53,988 bases of DNA from Microbacteriaceae bacterium (GCA_019639055.1 JAHBSP010000010.1:1-53988), one strand, 5' to 3'; positions 1 to 9,496 are shown, counted from the first letter of the stretch. Program-made: numbers and translations. Notes: generated from the letters alone by a model not told the origin.

Positions 1-1212
1 GAAATTGTCGGGCGGTTGGGTGAGGAATCCGCCAGCGATTTGGCGAATCTCCACCGCATCCCTGCCAAATTCGGCCGGAAGGAGCAGGATGCGCAGGTTC
101 TTCTTCTTTTGCAAAACTTCTAAAGCTCCCGGGCCAAAACCAGGAGCGGCCACAACCTCGGTAAATACTTCTGAAAGCGCCTGAGCCATCTTCACCGAAA
201 TAGGTCGGTTACTGGCTACAACCCCACCAAAAGCAGAGACCGGATCGGTTTCATGAGCGCGCTGGTACGCGGAAGCAATTGGGTCATCACTTTTCGGATC
301 CGCGATAGCGATACCGCAAGGGTTTGCGTGCTTGATGATTGCAACGGCCGGTTCATGGAAGTCGAAGGCGGTACGAATCGCGGCATCAACATCCACGTAA
401 TTGTTGTAGCTCATCTCTTTACCACCAAGGATGGTCGCATTGGCAAGCCCCGGGCGTCCGGTTGTGTAGAGGGCGGCTCGCTGGTGTGAGTTCTCACCGT
501 AGCGCAAATCTGCCAGTTTCTGCCCGGCAAAATCAATGGATGCGGGGAAAGGCGAATTGTCACTTACTTCACCGTGCGAGTGGTCATACTCTCCCGCAAA
601 CCAGGCAGCTACCGCGCTATCGTATTCGGCAGTATGCGCGAAAGCTGCGGTTGCAAGTTCGGTGCGCTCAGAAAGGGTAGTGCCCCCAGCTGCAAGCGCC
701 GAAACAACTTTCGCATACTGAGTTGGGGAAGTGACGATGGCGACATTGGCATGGTTTTTCGCTGCCGCGCGAACCATTGCTGGCCCACCAATGTCAATGT
801 TTTCAATAACTTTCGCGGCATCTGCACCAGACTGAACTGTTTGTAGGAAGGGGTAAAGATTCACTACAACGAGGTCAAAAGCGAAAATTCCATGTTCGCG
901 AAGCTGCTGCTTGTGATCCTCAAGACGTAGATCTGCCAATATTCCCCCGTGCACGGCAGGGTGCAAGGTTTTGACCCTGCCGTCGAGCATTTCCGGAAAA
1001 CCGGTTACTTCCTGCACCTCAACAACAGGTATACCTGCAGCATTCAAAATCTTGGCGGTAGATCCGGTGGAGACAATCTCCACGTTGCGTTTTGCGAGCG
1101 CTTCACCAAGTTCCAAAAGGCCAGTTTTATCGCTCACCGAAATTAGTGCCCTGGTGATTGGCACCATATCCCTGTGGTTATAAAGACCTGCATCGCGCGG
1201 TTCAACACTCAC
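1..1212 (-). CDS. purH: Bifunctional AICAR formyltransferase / IMP cyclohydrolase (PurH), C-terminus cut by window edge
   Basis: PurH carries out the last two steps of purine synthesis: formylation of AICAR and ring closure to IMP. The visible 404 residues begin with the cyclohydrolase (MGS-like) domain (ALISVSDKTGL, STGSTAKIL, GFPEMLDGRVKTLHP) and continue into the transformylase domain, including the catalytic Lys-His pair in IIKHANPCG. Full-length PurH is about 520 residues, so roughly 115 are outside the window to the left. The start is GTG at 1212; its G is shared with the TAG stop of purN, so the two genes are translationally coupled. It is the last gene of a purN-purH unit. Nothing is odd apart from the edge truncation. 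Confidence 0.96.
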   Translation of the reverse strand, partial: MSVEPRDAGLYNHRDMVPITRALISVSDKTGLLELGEALAKRNVEIVSTGSTAKILNAAGIPVVEVQEVTGFPEMLDGRVKTLHPAVHGGILADLRLEDHKQQLREHGIFAFDLVVVNLYPFLQTVQSGADAAKVIENIDIGGPAMVRAAAKNHANVAIVTSPTQYAKVVSALAAGGTTLSERTELATAAFAHTAEYDSAVAAWFAGEYDHSHGEVSDNSPFPASIDFAGQKLADLRYGENSHQRAALYTTGRPGLANATILGGKEMSYNNYVDVDAAIRTAFDFHEPAVAIIKHANPCGIAIADPKSDDPIASAYQRAHETDPVSAFGGVVASNRPISVKMAQALSEVFTEVVAAPGFGPGALEVLQKKKNLRILLLPAEFGRDAVEIRQIAGGFLTQPPDNF

Positions 1213-1820
1213 TACAATTTCTCCTGTAAATCCTTCAACACCTGCAAAAGCAGTCTTCTCTCTACAATCTTAATTCGCCCGTGCAAAGCTTCCTCGGTAT
1301 CACTCGCAAGAACCGGGATGCGTTCCCGAGCTAATATCGGCCCGTCATCTACACCTGGAGCAACTTCAATAACACTCGCACCGGTTTCCGTTACACCAGC
1401 AGCGAGCGCATCCCTTACCGCGTGTGCGCCGGGGAACTCTGGCAGGTAAGCAGGGTGGGTGTTTATGATTCGGTTCGGGTAGGCATCCAGAACCTGCTTT
1501 GGAAGCAGGCGCATCAAACCACTCAAGATCAGATAGTCAAATTCGGATGCGCGAAGCGCCTCCAAAAGCGCCTCACCCCAGTGGGTCCTTGAGGAATAGC
1601 CTCGGAATGGCACCGTAAAAGTTGGGATGTCGCGGATGCTCGCGTGCTGCAGTCCCTCAGCTTCCCTGTCGGCACCAACTGCCACCACTTCCACACCTGG
1701 AAGCTCACCTCGGTCGATAGCAGAAAGTAGCGCCTCTAGGTTGGAGCCAGTCCCAGAGATTAACACCGCAAGTTTCATAGGCTTAAAGCTATGAGCTTCG
1801 CCATCTGCCACTAATGTCAT
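1212..1820 (-). CDS. purN: Phosphoribosylglycinamide formyltransferase (PurN)
   Basis: PurN transfers a formyl group from 10-formyl-THF to GAR, step three of purine synthesis. Family hallmarks are the N-terminal LAVLISGTGSNLEALL, the central catalytic stretch with Asn and His (RIINTHPAYLPEFPGAHAVRDAL) and the following TGASVIEVAPGVDDGPI. The outer ATG at 1820 overlaps the stop of the upstream perM gene as ATGA, but a purine-rich site would lie only about two bases before it. A second ATG at 1778 (MKLAVLIS) matches where the family normally begins, without a clear ribosome site. The true start is therefore uncertain by 14 codons. The stop overlaps the purH start. Confidence 0.94.
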   Translation of the reverse strand: MTLVADGEAHSFKPMKLAVLISGTGSNLEALLSAIDRGELPGVEVVAVGADREAEGLQHASIRDIPTFTVPFRGYSSRTHWGEALLEALRASEFDYLILSGLMRLLPKQVLDAYPNRIINTHPAYLPEFPGAHAVRDALAAGVTETGASVIEVAPGVDDGPILARERIPVLASDTEEALHGRIKIVERRLLLQVLKDLQEKL

Positions 1821-3013
1821 CTCTCCGCCATCTCAATCGTGGGTGCTCGCTTCACCAAATCCATATAGACGACAAAAGCTCCACCAATTAGCAGTTCGAT
1901 TGCCACGGTCACTACGAAATTTCCTAGTGGCGGTCCAGCGACTTCGGCACGGCCCGGCCCAAAACCACCCGAGGCAAAAACGGCCAAGACTGCAAGAACA
2001 AGCACTGTTGAAACATAGTAAATCGCGTAATTCTTTGCTCTGAAATTACGCCAATCAGTTGCGCCTTCAAAAGCTTCAGGGAGCCGGTCAAGTCTTAGCT
2101 GTAGCGAAGTAGCACCAAGGAGTCCGGCAAGTGGCACCACCAGAATTAGGAGCATGAATAACCAGTGTGGCTCGGTAGGAATCGCGCCGAAGATCGGCAG
2201 TGCCGGTATCGGCCCGAGGGTGGTTCCGAGGATAGAAATACTAGAGCCGTCTCCAATTGCGAAACCGGCACCGGACATCCACGCGAGAGTCCAAATAAGC
2301 AGATTTGGTAGTAGCAACAGTTGCACCAGAGTGATTACTAATCCACCGAAAATTCCGGCCTGTAACGCTTCATAGAGAGAAATTATTTGTGCATATGCGA
2401 GCACCAGCGCAGCGCCCAAAACTATTGAACTAGCAATCAGCAGCGAGAGTAGCGTAACCCCGAGACTTCCTCCAATTCTGCGCGTGGTGGTGAACTGTTT
2501 GGATCCGCGCAGAATTCCCCAAGCAACACCTATCGCGAAAATTACCACAGGATAAATCAGCGCCTGAATCCATCCGGGGCGATATGCGGCGTTGCTCTGG
2601 GCAAAGAAAGCTAATGCGCCCACGAGGATTTCGAACACCACTACTGCAACCCCGAAAGATATCCAAGGGTTTTCGGAGTAAGCGAAGCGTTTACCGGCAC
2701 CGCGGGCAGTGAAGAGAGTTATTAGTGCAATACCGAGTGGCGCTAGTCCAAGGCGGAAACTTTCACTACTTAGCCCGAGCGAGGCAGCGATGTCTGCGCT
2801 AAGGGTGACATGCGCATCCGCCCCATTACCGAGTAACCAAGTGGTGGCACTACTTTGTAGAATCTCTGGGAAGCTGGCCGCAAAACCAAACTGTGTGGCC
2901 CATACAGAAATGATAATTATGGTTATTGGTAGGAGTCCAGCGGCAATGGAAATAATCGATTCCAGTCCAGCGGTTAGTGACTCCCAGACCTTCCTGAAAA
3001 AGCTACTTAGCAA
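1817..3013 (-). CDS. perM: PerM / DUF6350 integral membrane protein
   Basis: A protein of about 398 residues made mostly of hydrophobic segments (roughly nine or ten), with no catalytic motif visible. Size, composition and above all its place directly before purN-purH match the actinobacterial DUF6350 family, whose Mycobacterium tuberculosis member PerM (beside purN there as well) is known to support cell division and persistence. The start appears to be TTG at 3013 inside the end of the DUF3039 gene (11-base overlap); no better start lies nearby. The 3' end overlaps purN by four bases. Function here is inferred from family and gene order, not from any catalytic residue. Confidence 0.8.
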   Translation of the reverse strand: MLSSFFRKVWESLTAGLESIISIAAGLLPITIIIISVWATQFGFAASFPEILQSSATTWLLGNGADAHVTLSADIAASLGLSSESFRLGLAPLGIALITLFTARGAGKRFAYSENPWISFGVAVVVFEILVGALAFFAQSNAAYRPGWIQALIYPVVIFAIGVAWGILRGSKQFTTTRRIGGSLGVTLLSLLIASSIVLGAALVLAYAQIISLYEALQAGIFGGLVITLVQLLLLPNLLIWTLAWMSGAGFAIGDGSSISILGTTLGPIPALPIFGAIPTEPHWLFMLLILVVPLAGLLGATSLQLRLDRLPEAFEGATDWRNFRAKNYAIYYVSTVLVLAVLAVFASGGFGPGRAEVAGPPLGNFVVTVAIELLIGGAFVVYMDLVKRAPTIEMAER

Positions 3014-3281
3014 GGGATTCGTAAATCCTCTTGCAGTCAGGACATACTGGGAACTTCTCTGGGGTGGCGTTTGGAATCCACTTTTTTCCGCAAAGGGCCT
3101 TGACCGGTTTCCCGGTCACAGCTGATTCAAGAATTTTTTCCTTCTTCACATAATGAGCAAAGCGATCATGATCGCCCTCATCGTGGCTCAGTTCTTCTTC
3201 GAGTAGTTTTTGCAGTTCGCGATCGAGCAGGTCGGTGCCTGCACCACCGTCGGATGCTCTGTCTAAATCGGAATCAGCCAT
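3003..3281 (-). CDS. DUF3039 small putative zinc-binding protein
   Basis: A 92-residue acidic-then-basic protein recognisable as DUF3039, an actinobacterial family of unknown function. The C-terminal half holds a plausible metal site: His43 (RFAHYVKK), Cys64 (KALCGKKW) and Cys80/Cys83 (CPDCK), so a zinc-ribbon-like fold is a reasonable inference. The N-terminal 35 residues are rich in Asp and Glu. The gene reads into perM with an 11-base overlap, so the two are probably co-expressed. No role can be assigned from the sequence. Confidence 0.85.
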   Translation of the reverse strand: MADSDLDRASDGGAGTDLLDRELQKLLEEELSHDEGDHDRFAHYVKKEKILESAVTGKPVKALCGKKWIPNATPEKFPVCPDCKRIYESLAK

Positions 3282-3290
3282 AATTCAATA

Positions 3291-4886
3291 CTAGAACGCA
3301 CTTACTTCTTGTAGCACTGCAATACGCCGATTGTCGAGGGTCTCTCCCCCAATTCGAATCCCGTAAATGAGTGCGATGACTCCCACTGCCACCCCAATCA
3401 CGAAAACCGCGACCGATTCCGGGCCGGTAGTTCCAAAAATAATTGCGGCAGTAAGTGGCGGTAGCACCATGGCAGCGCAGAGCAGGATGGACCACATCTG
3501 TCTGTAGAAAGCCTCGCCTCCCTGATTTTGCGGTTGCGTAAAAGCGGATGCGCCAGGGTAGGTGGCAGGGTATGGAGCCATCACAGACGAAACCGAGGAC
3601 ACTCCTAAACCTCCTAGTAGCACCGCAAAGCCTAAACCGAGTTGACTGAAGAAGTAACCAAAGCTTTGTCCTACGGAACCCACAAAAACGCTGGCCAAAA
3701 TAATCGCCGGGATGCCGAAAAGTAGCACCGCAATGACTCGGCCGAGCCGGTCATCCCTTCCGCTAATTAGCGATGAAACATGTACCCAAAAAGCTGAGTG
3801 ATCGAAAGCGATGTCGTTATGGATGGACCAGGCTATGAAGAGTGCGAGCAGTGGAGTAAACACTTGGAATATTTCTGGGCTAGGAACTCCAGCAAAAGCG
3901 AAGAGTCCAATAACTAGGAAAATCAGTGGAATAGTAATGACGAGACTCAGCCAGTAGCGTGGATCCCTTGTCCAGTAGGTGAGGGCTCTGCCAGCAATAA
4001 TTCCGGCACTGCTACCGGGTAGGAACTCGAATGCGCCAAAATCCGCCTCCTGTGCGGAGCGTGAACGGTGCGGATGCATGTGCCAGGTTGCAAACAACAG
4101 AACCGCAATCGCGATCAAGGCAAGCAACATATAGAAAACCAGTGGTGCGATTCTAAACACTTCTGCTGCACCTGAGGTGTCAAGAGCCGCTCCAGCACCA
4201 ATACCCGCTGGAAGCCACCCGAGTATCTCAAGCAAGGCATTGAACGATCCTGAAGGAGAAGCCCAATTCACTCCAAAAATTATCCAAATAACTAGGGAAG
4301 CGGCCGCTGTGAGCATTACGAATCCACTAAGGATACGAAGTGCTGTGGCGCGACCAATGTCGTAAAGCGTGCTAGCAAAAAGCCTCGTAAGGACGGTGAA
4401 AAACCACACTGTTAGGAATGAGAGCGAAAGTACCCAAGCAGCACGAGAAGCATCGAGTCCAAGGGTTACGGCAATAATAAATACCTGCATGTGCACCACG
4501 AAGTTACCGAACTGGTAGACGTTGAAAATTCGCCCCCATATATAAGAAACGGTCACTCTTATTTCGTGGATGTGAAAACTGCGAAAATCGCGAATATCTG
4601 GAGAGTCTGGCGCGGCGCGGAAAAGCGGTTGCAAAATGCTGACCGTGGAATTTATTACCAATACGGCAGTAGCAATATGGATGCTGTTTACTGCTGGCAA
4701 AGTATTGGTTGCAAGGGTGCTGGATGCAAGTATTGTGGCGTAAACTAAGGCGCCGCTATTCACAATTATGTATAAAGCCTGCCAAATCGCGGCCATTCTG
4801 TGCGCAGTTACTTGGGAAAGGGATTTCCACCATCCGATAATTCCTGCGATGTTTATCCGAAAAACCATTGCAAAACCTTTGTGCAT
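3291..4886 (-). CDS. ABC exporter permease subunit
   Basis: A 531-residue polytopic membrane protein with about a dozen hydrophobic segments and no ATPase motif. It follows the ATP-binding gene by about 11 bases on the same strand, so the two most likely form one ABC transporter. The fold resembles large ABC-2-type exporter permeases of Actinobacteria, but no substrate is indicated. ATG at 4886 is the longest start; a second in-frame ATG at 4868 has an AAAGG purine tract in front of it and could be the real one. The central cytoplasmic loop (around residues 265-285) contains a short His/Arg-rich run. Confidence 0.8.
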   Translation of the reverse strand: MHKGFAMVFRINIAGIIGWWKSLSQVTAHRMAAIWQALYIIVNSGALVYATILASSTLATNTLPAVNSIHIATAVLVINSTVSILQPLFRAAPDSPDIRDFRSFHIHEIRVTVSYIWGRIFNVYQFGNFVVHMQVFIIAVTLGLDASRAAWVLSLSFLTVWFFTVLTRLFASTLYDIGRATALRILSGFVMLTAAASLVIWIIFGVNWASPSGSFNALLEILGWLPAGIGAGAALDTSGAAEVFRIAPLVFYMLLALIAIAVLLFATWHMHPHRSRSAQEADFGAFEFLPGSSAGIIAGRALTYWTRDPRYWLSLVITIPLIFLVIGLFAFAGVPSPEIFQVFTPLLALFIAWSIHNDIAFDHSAFWVHVSSLISGRDDRLGRVIAVLLFGIPAIILASVFVGSVGQSFGYFFSQLGLGFAVLLGGLGVSSVSSVMAPYPATYPGASAFTQPQNQGGEAFYRQMWSILLCAAMVLPPLTAAIIFGTTGPESVAVFVIGVAVGVIALIYGIRIGGETLDNRRIAVLQEVSAF

Positions 4887-4897
4887 TGCAAGCGGAA

Positions 4898-5818
4898 CTA
4901 AACCGCGCGCTTAACTTTCCCAGAAGTTGCCTGATAGCAACGGTCGGTAAGGCGTTTTCCATCACGAACCTTCGCCATAGTTCCGGATGCCTGGATCTGC
5001 CCATGAGCGACAATAGCCAGTGAATCGCAAGTCTCTTCCACAAGTTCAATATCATGACTGGAGAAAAGAACCGAGTGACCCTTTTTTACAAAGTCGCGTA
5101 GCATCCCCACCAGGGTTTTCACGGACACCGGGTCGATTCCTTCAAAAGCCTCGTCAAGAATCAGCACCTTTGCGGGCAAAATAATGCAGGCAGCGAGGGC
5201 AACCTTACGTTTCATACCGGTGGAGTAGGTAAGCAGTGGCCTATTTGCTACTTCAGTTAGTCCGAGTTCTTCAAGGATCCGCTCTGTTTCCTGCTTGATT
5301 ACACTGTCTGGCACTTTGTGGAGACGCGCATAGTAGTAAATGTATTGCCAAGCGTTAAGGCGATCGAAAATGTGGCTGCGGTCAGGCAAGACACCAAGTT
5401 CTAGGCGTCCTTCGGGGTATGCCCAAATGTCGTTCCCGGAAAGCAGGATAACCCCAGAGTCTGGTTCGAGCATCCCGGAAATCATGGAAATAATGGTGGT
5501 TTTTCCGGCACCGTTTGGTCCGACGAGCCCAAAAATGCTTCCCTTTGGAACTTCAAAAGATACAGTATCGACGGCAAGCAAATCACCGAAGCGTTTCGAT
5601 ACCTGCTTTACTTCCAAAATCGCGGAATGCTTCTTTGCTTTATCTGCCGCCCTGGACTTTCTATCTTCGATGGCGTTGTTCGCTATGCTGGTCTTTTTTG
5701 CAGGCGTTGTCTTTTTACGTGCAGGCGCTTTTTTAGCGGTTGTGCTTGGCGCAATTTGCTCCACTGTGAGCGCGCTCGGTTCGAGGGTCGTGTCCTCGGC
5801 AGTCTCTTCCGGCGTCAT
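4898..5818 (-). CDS. ABC exporter ATP-binding subunit with Lys/Ala/Thr-rich N-terminal extension
   Basis: A nucleotide-binding subunit of an ABC exporter. The Walker A is GPNGAGKTT (about residues 100-108), the signature is YSTGMKRKV, and the Walker B with catalytic Glu is VLILDEAFEGIDP, followed by the switch His in LFSSHD. The chosen start is ATG at 5818, giving 306 residues; an earlier in-frame ATG at 5878 would add 20 residues that look unlike a conserved N-terminus. Unusually, about 65 residues precede the ABC domain, and their second half is a basic low-complexity stretch (KKAPARKKTTPAKKT) reminiscent of histone-like tails. It is paired with the permease directly downstream. The substrate is unknown. 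Confidence 0.88.
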   Translation of the reverse strand: MTPEETAEDTTLEPSALTVEQIAPSTTAKKAPARKKTTPAKKTSIANNAIEDRKSRAADKAKKHSAILEVKQVSKRFGDLLAVDTVSFEVPKGSIFGLVGPNGAGKTTIISMISGMLEPDSGVILLSGNDIWAYPEGRLELGVLPDRSHIFDRLNAWQYIYYYARLHKVPDSVIKQETERILEELGLTEVANRPLLTYSTGMKRKVALAACIILPAKVLILDEAFEGIDPVSVKTLVGMLRDFVKKGHSVLFSSHDIELVEETCDSLAIVAHGQIQASGTMAKVRDGKRLTDRCYQATSGKVKRAV

Positions 5819-5901
5819 AATGCTAGATTCTAGCCGGAACTGCTGAATGTTATCTATGCCCTCGTGCAGATTATGCAAACGGAAAGCGGTGAACTGTCGA
5901 G

Positions 5902-7089
5902 TTACTCAGCGGCTTCTGCCGCCTGCACAGCAATCTCTAGTTCCTCATTTGTGGGAACAACCAGCACCCTCACTTTGGAAGAATCGGTGGAGATCAGCCT
6001 GCTGCTACGCGAACGAGCGCTATTGCGTTCGTTATCAATTTGAATACCGATGCTTTCAAGATTTTCAAGAGTCGCGAGGCGTAGTGTGTCACTGTTTTCA
6101 CCAACCCCTGCAGTGAACGCTATCGCATCCAATCTTCCAAGCTCGGCATAGTATGCACCGACATAGTGACGGATACGCAGCGCGTATACCTCGATTGCGA
6201 GGCGCGCTTTCTCATCACCCGTTTCGGCGCGGCCTGCGACATCTCTCATATCATTGCTGCCAGCGAGTCCAAGGAGTCCGCTCTTTGTGTTCAGGAGCCG
6301 GTCAAGAGCATCAACATCGTAGCCTGCGACGCGGTTTAGATAGAAAAGGATAGCCGGGTCGATATCTCCGGAGCGAGTCCCCATTACTAGGCCCTCAAGC
6401 GGGGTCATGCCCATGCTGGTGTTGACGGATTTACCTCCGCGAATCGCGCACGCTGAAGCGCCGTTTCCGAGGTGAAGCACAATCATGTTCAGATCGTTTA
6501 AAGGCTTCCCCAAGAATTCTGCGGTTTTCTTGGCCACGTATGAGTGGCTGGTGCCGTGGAATCCGTAGCGGCGAATTCGGTACTGTTTGGCGACCTCGGT
6601 GTCGATTGCGTAGGTATAGCTGGCCGGTGGCATGGTCTGGTGAAAAGCGGTGTCAAAAACTGCAACATGCTTCACCCGAGTGAAAATTTTGCGGGCAGCG
6701 CGGATGCCCTGCAAAGCACCCGGATTATGAAGTGGGGCAAGTTGCGAAAGTTCCTCAATATTGATTTCAACAACATCATCGATAATTGTTGGTTCGAAAA
6801 AGCGACTACCGCCCTGAACCACTCGATGCCCTACCGCTATGGGAGCAAATTTCTCAAGGTCTGGACCCTGCTCTTTGAATGCTTCCAGCATCGCCTCAAA
6901 ACCCACGGTGTGATTATCGAAATGCGCGGTGCGCTCAGTCTTAACCCCTAAAGTATCGTGGGTTATTTGCCCAAGACCCAAACCGATGCGCTCAACCAGC
7001 CCGGTTGCAAGCACCCTAGTGGTGTCGACATCTAGCAGCTGGTATTTGAAAGAACTGGAGCCAGAGTTGATTACCAGTACGGGCCTCAA
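5902..7089 (-). CDS. ackA: Acetate kinase (AckA)
   Basis: AckA interconverts acetyl phosphate plus ADP with acetate plus ATP. At 395 residues it is normal length. Visible family motifs are the N-terminal VLVINSGSSSFKYQL, HRVVQGG, GFHGTSHSYV with the catalytic His, the phosphate-binding LHLGNGAS, MGTRSGDIDPAI and the C-terminal FTAGVGENS. Its ATG overlaps the pta stop as ATGA, so the two enzymes are translationally coupled and form the classical acetyl-CoA to acetate route (or acetate uptake in reverse). The order is pta first, ackA second. Confidence 0.97.
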   Translation of the reverse strand: MRPVLVINSGSSSFKYQLLDVDTTRVLATGLVERIGLGLGQITHDTLGVKTERTAHFDNHTVGFEAMLEAFKEQGPDLEKFAPIAVGHRVVQGGSRFFEPTIIDDVVEINIEELSQLAPLHNPGALQGIRAARKIFTRVKHVAVFDTAFHQTMPPASYTYAIDTEVAKQYRIRRYGFHGTSHSYVAKKTAEFLGKPLNDLNMIVLHLGNGASACAIRGGKSVNTSMGMTPLEGLVMGTRSGDIDPAILFYLNRVAGYDVDALDRLLNTKSGLLGLAGSNDMRDVAGRAETGDEKARLAIEVYALRIRHYVGAYYAELGRLDAIAFTAGVGENSDTLRLATLENLESIGIQIDNERNSARSRSSRLISTDSSKVRVLVVPTNEELEIAVQAAEAAE

Positions 7090-9272
7090 AGGTTAGCCTC
7101 CGCGATTTCCTCATCGGTGAGAACAGTTATCGGCTTAGTGTGATAGCCGCCAATCTTCTCCACGTGCTGTGCCTGCACCGCGGTGATAGCGACCGTGTTG
7201 ACGATATCGCGCACGAGCGCACCACGACTGAGATCATTAACCGGTTTACGAAGCCCCTGCAGCACTGGCCCGATTGCTACCGCACCGGCAGAACGCTGCA
7301 CAGCCTTATATGTGTTGTTCCCCGTGTTTAGATCAGGGAAGATAAACACGGTAGCCCTGCCAGCCACCTCGGATGTCGGGGCTTTTGAGGCGGCGACTGC
7401 GGCATCCGCGGCAGCATCGTATTGAATCGGACCCTCAACAAGAAGCTCTGGAGCACGTTCACGCACCAGCTGCGTGGCGGTGCGAACCTTCTCCACGTCA
7501 CTTCCAGCACCGGAGTCGCCGGTCGAGTAGGAGAGCATCGCTATACGTGGCTGGATTCCAAAGGCGGATGCCGTGGTCGCTGAAGAGATGGCGATATCAG
7601 CCAGCTGACCGGCGTCGGGATCTGGCACTACCGCGCAGTCGCCGTATACGAGAACTCGGTCCGAGAGCGCCATAAAGAAAACACTGGAGACGATGTTAAC
7701 GTCGGGGATGGTTTTGATAATTTCAAAACTTGGCTTAATGGTGTGAGCGGTTGTGTGGGCAGCACCAGAGACCATGCCGTCCGCTAAGCCCATATGCACC
7801 ATCATGGTTCCGAAATAAGAAACATCGGTCACGAGATCGTATGCGGTTTCTAAAGTCATGCCCTTGTGTTCACGAAGGCGCTGGTATTCGCGTGCGAATT
7901 TATCGCGAAGCACATCATCAAACGGGCTGATAACTTCAGCTTTACTTATATCTAGACCGAGTTCGATTGCGCGGTGACGAACCTCGAAAGGTTCCCCAAG
8001 GATGGTGAGGTTCGCTACATCGCGTTGCAGGATCGTGCTGGCTGCACGCAGAATTCGATCATCATCACCCTCCGGAAGCACGATATGTTTCCTGTTGGAT
8101 CTGGCCTGTTCAATCAGCTGCCACTCAAACATTAGCGGGGTGACCACTTCGGGTGTGGCAAGTTCAAGGGCTGCGGCGAGAGCATCCGCATCCACATGCT
8201 GTTCAAAAAGGCTGAGCGCGGTGTCGTATTTGCGCTGAGAGTCAGCGGCCAAGCGTCCACGAGTTTCGGTCAGACGAATCGTCGTCTGGTATGTATTCAA
8301 CGGCGAATGGATAATCGGGAGCGTATTGTCCATCCCGGCAATTAGCCGAGTCACCGGCTCCGATAACTCGAAACCGCCGTAAAGGATAACGCCAGCTAGT
8401 GAGGGGAAAGTATCGGCCGCATGCGCCATCAGGACAGCGAGCAGTGTCTCGGCACGGTCACCCGGGATGGCTACTACCGCACCTTCCTGTAAACGCGCCA
8501 GCACATTCTCCATGGTCATGCCGGCAACCATCGCGCCGAGCACCTCGCGGTCAAGAAGTTGCGGATCACCGCTCTTTAGATAGCCGTCGGTTGCGTGCAT
8601 CACTGCTTTCAGTGTTGGCGCGACCAGATATCTGTCCTCCGGAATCGCCCAAACAAGAAGTTCAGGGTTGCCCGCTTCCTTGCGAATCTTTTCCTGAATA
8701 GCGGTGAGGTCATCCTCACCCGCACGGTTAACCACAACCGCGAGAAGTGACGCATGCGCCTTAGTGAGCTCAGGAGTAGCAAGTTCGTAAATGGCAGCAA
8801 CCTCTTCGGGCGTGCGAGGACCAGACTCCGCAAGACCACGGCCGCCCCCTCCGCCGGATTTGCGGCCACCAAGAACGAGGATAACTGGTGCGCCCAGGTT
8901 CGCTGCGATGCGGGCATTGAAAGAAAGTTCGGTAGGGCTAGAAACATCGGTGTAGTCAGACCCGACAATGACCATCGCCTCCGCTTTATCGGCGACTGAA
9001 CGATACTTTCGCATAATCTCTTCAAGCGCTGCATCAGGATCATCATGCACGGATTCATAAGTGACACCGAAACATTCCTCGTAAGCGAAATCGACGCCGT
9101 CATGAGCTAGGAGAAGTTCAAGGATGTAGTCACGCTCGCTCGCAGAAGAAACTAGCGGCCGGAAAACGCCCACTTTCGGTGTGCGGTGCAGGAGCGTCTC
9201 AAGCATGCCCAAGGCCACGGTGGATTTACCGGTATTACCCTCAACGGAGGCTATATATACGCTACGAACCAC
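7086..9272 (-). CDS. pta: Phosphate acetyltransferase, long form with DRTGG domain (Pta)
   Basis: Pta exchanges CoA for phosphate on acetyl-CoA, giving acetyl phosphate. This is the long three-domain form (728 residues): an N-terminal P-loop, BioD-like region (SVEGNTGKSTVALGM), a DRTGG-type middle domain (about residues 220-330), and the C-terminal PTA_PTB catalytic domain (HIVLPEGDDDRILRAA, VSGAAHTTAHTIKP, YSTGDSGAGSDVEKV, FPDLNTGNNTYKAVQR). The start is GTG at 9272 (MVRSVYIASVEG). A TAATCT -10-like hexamer lies about 15 bases before it, so the transcript leader may be very short. It is coupled to ackA by a four-base overlap. Confidence 0.96.
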   Translation of the reverse strand: MVRSVYIASVEGNTGKSTVALGMLETLLHRTPKVGVFRPLVSSASERDYILELLLAHDGVDFAYEECFGVTYESVHDDPDAALEEIMRKYRSVADKAEAMVIVGSDYTDVSSPTELSFNARIAANLGAPVILVLGGRKSGGGGGRGLAESGPRTPEEVAAIYELATPELTKAHASLLAVVVNRAGEDDLTAIQEKIRKEAGNPELLVWAIPEDRYLVAPTLKAVMHATDGYLKSGDPQLLDREVLGAMVAGMTMENVLARLQEGAVVAIPGDRAETLLAVLMAHAADTFPSLAGVILYGGFELSEPVTRLIAGMDNTLPIIHSPLNTYQTTIRLTETRGRLAADSQRKYDTALSLFEQHVDADALAAALELATPEVVTPLMFEWQLIEQARSNRKHIVLPEGDDDRILRAASTILQRDVANLTILGEPFEVRHRAIELGLDISKAEVISPFDDVLRDKFAREYQRLREHKGMTLETAYDLVTDVSYFGTMMVHMGLADGMVSGAAHTTAHTIKPSFEIIKTIPDVNIVSSVFFMALSDRVLVYGDCAVVPDPDAGQLADIAISSATTASAFGIQPRIAMLSYSTGDSGAGSDVEKVRTATQLVRERAPELLVEGPIQYDAAADAAVAASKAPTSEVAGRATVFIFPDLNTGNNTYKAVQRSAGAVAIGPVLQGLRKPVNDLSRGALVRDIVNTVAITAVQAQHVEKIGGYHTKPITVLTDEEIAEANL

Positions 9273-9408
9273 ACTTCAAGCCTAGATTAATAAAACCCCC
9301 AACGCACCCGCCAGAGCCCAGTTACCCTTGCTACGTTTCCGTCCTAGGGGAGTTGGCTGAGATGACGCCACGTTGGGAGCAAGGTTAAGTCTAGCGGAGA
9401 TAACTTAT

Positions 9409-9496
9409 TGGCGGTGACGGAGAGATTCGAACTCTCGGTAGGTTTCCCTACACACGCTTTCCAAGCGTGCCTCTTCGGCCACTTGAGTACGTCACC
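9409..9496 (-). tRNA. tRNA-Ser (anticodon GGA), 3' CCA encoded
   Basis: Read on the minus strand this is a class II tRNA. The 5' acceptor strand GGTGACG (9496-9490) pairs with CGTCACC (9419-9413), followed by discriminator G and an encoded CCA (9411-9409). The D-arm region contains AAGTGGCCGAAGAGGC, the anticodon loop CTTGGAAAG carries GGA, there is a long variable arm (GTAGGGAAACCTAC), and the T-loop is GTTCGAATC. All hallmarks of tRNA-Ser are present. The gene stands alone between the permease gene and pta. A short perfect hairpin (GTTGC-gcaa-GCAAC, 9499-9512) lies directly upstream of the 5' end. Confidence 0.96.

Noticed and set aside
253..1183. Several plus-strand frames of 60-113 codons
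   Set aside because: They are shadows of purH on the minus strand; no ribosome sites and no family resemblance.
9409..9496. tRNA-Ser as an integration (att) site
   Set aside because: No duplicate of the tRNA 3' end and no integrase were seen nearby; flanking genes are housekeeping.
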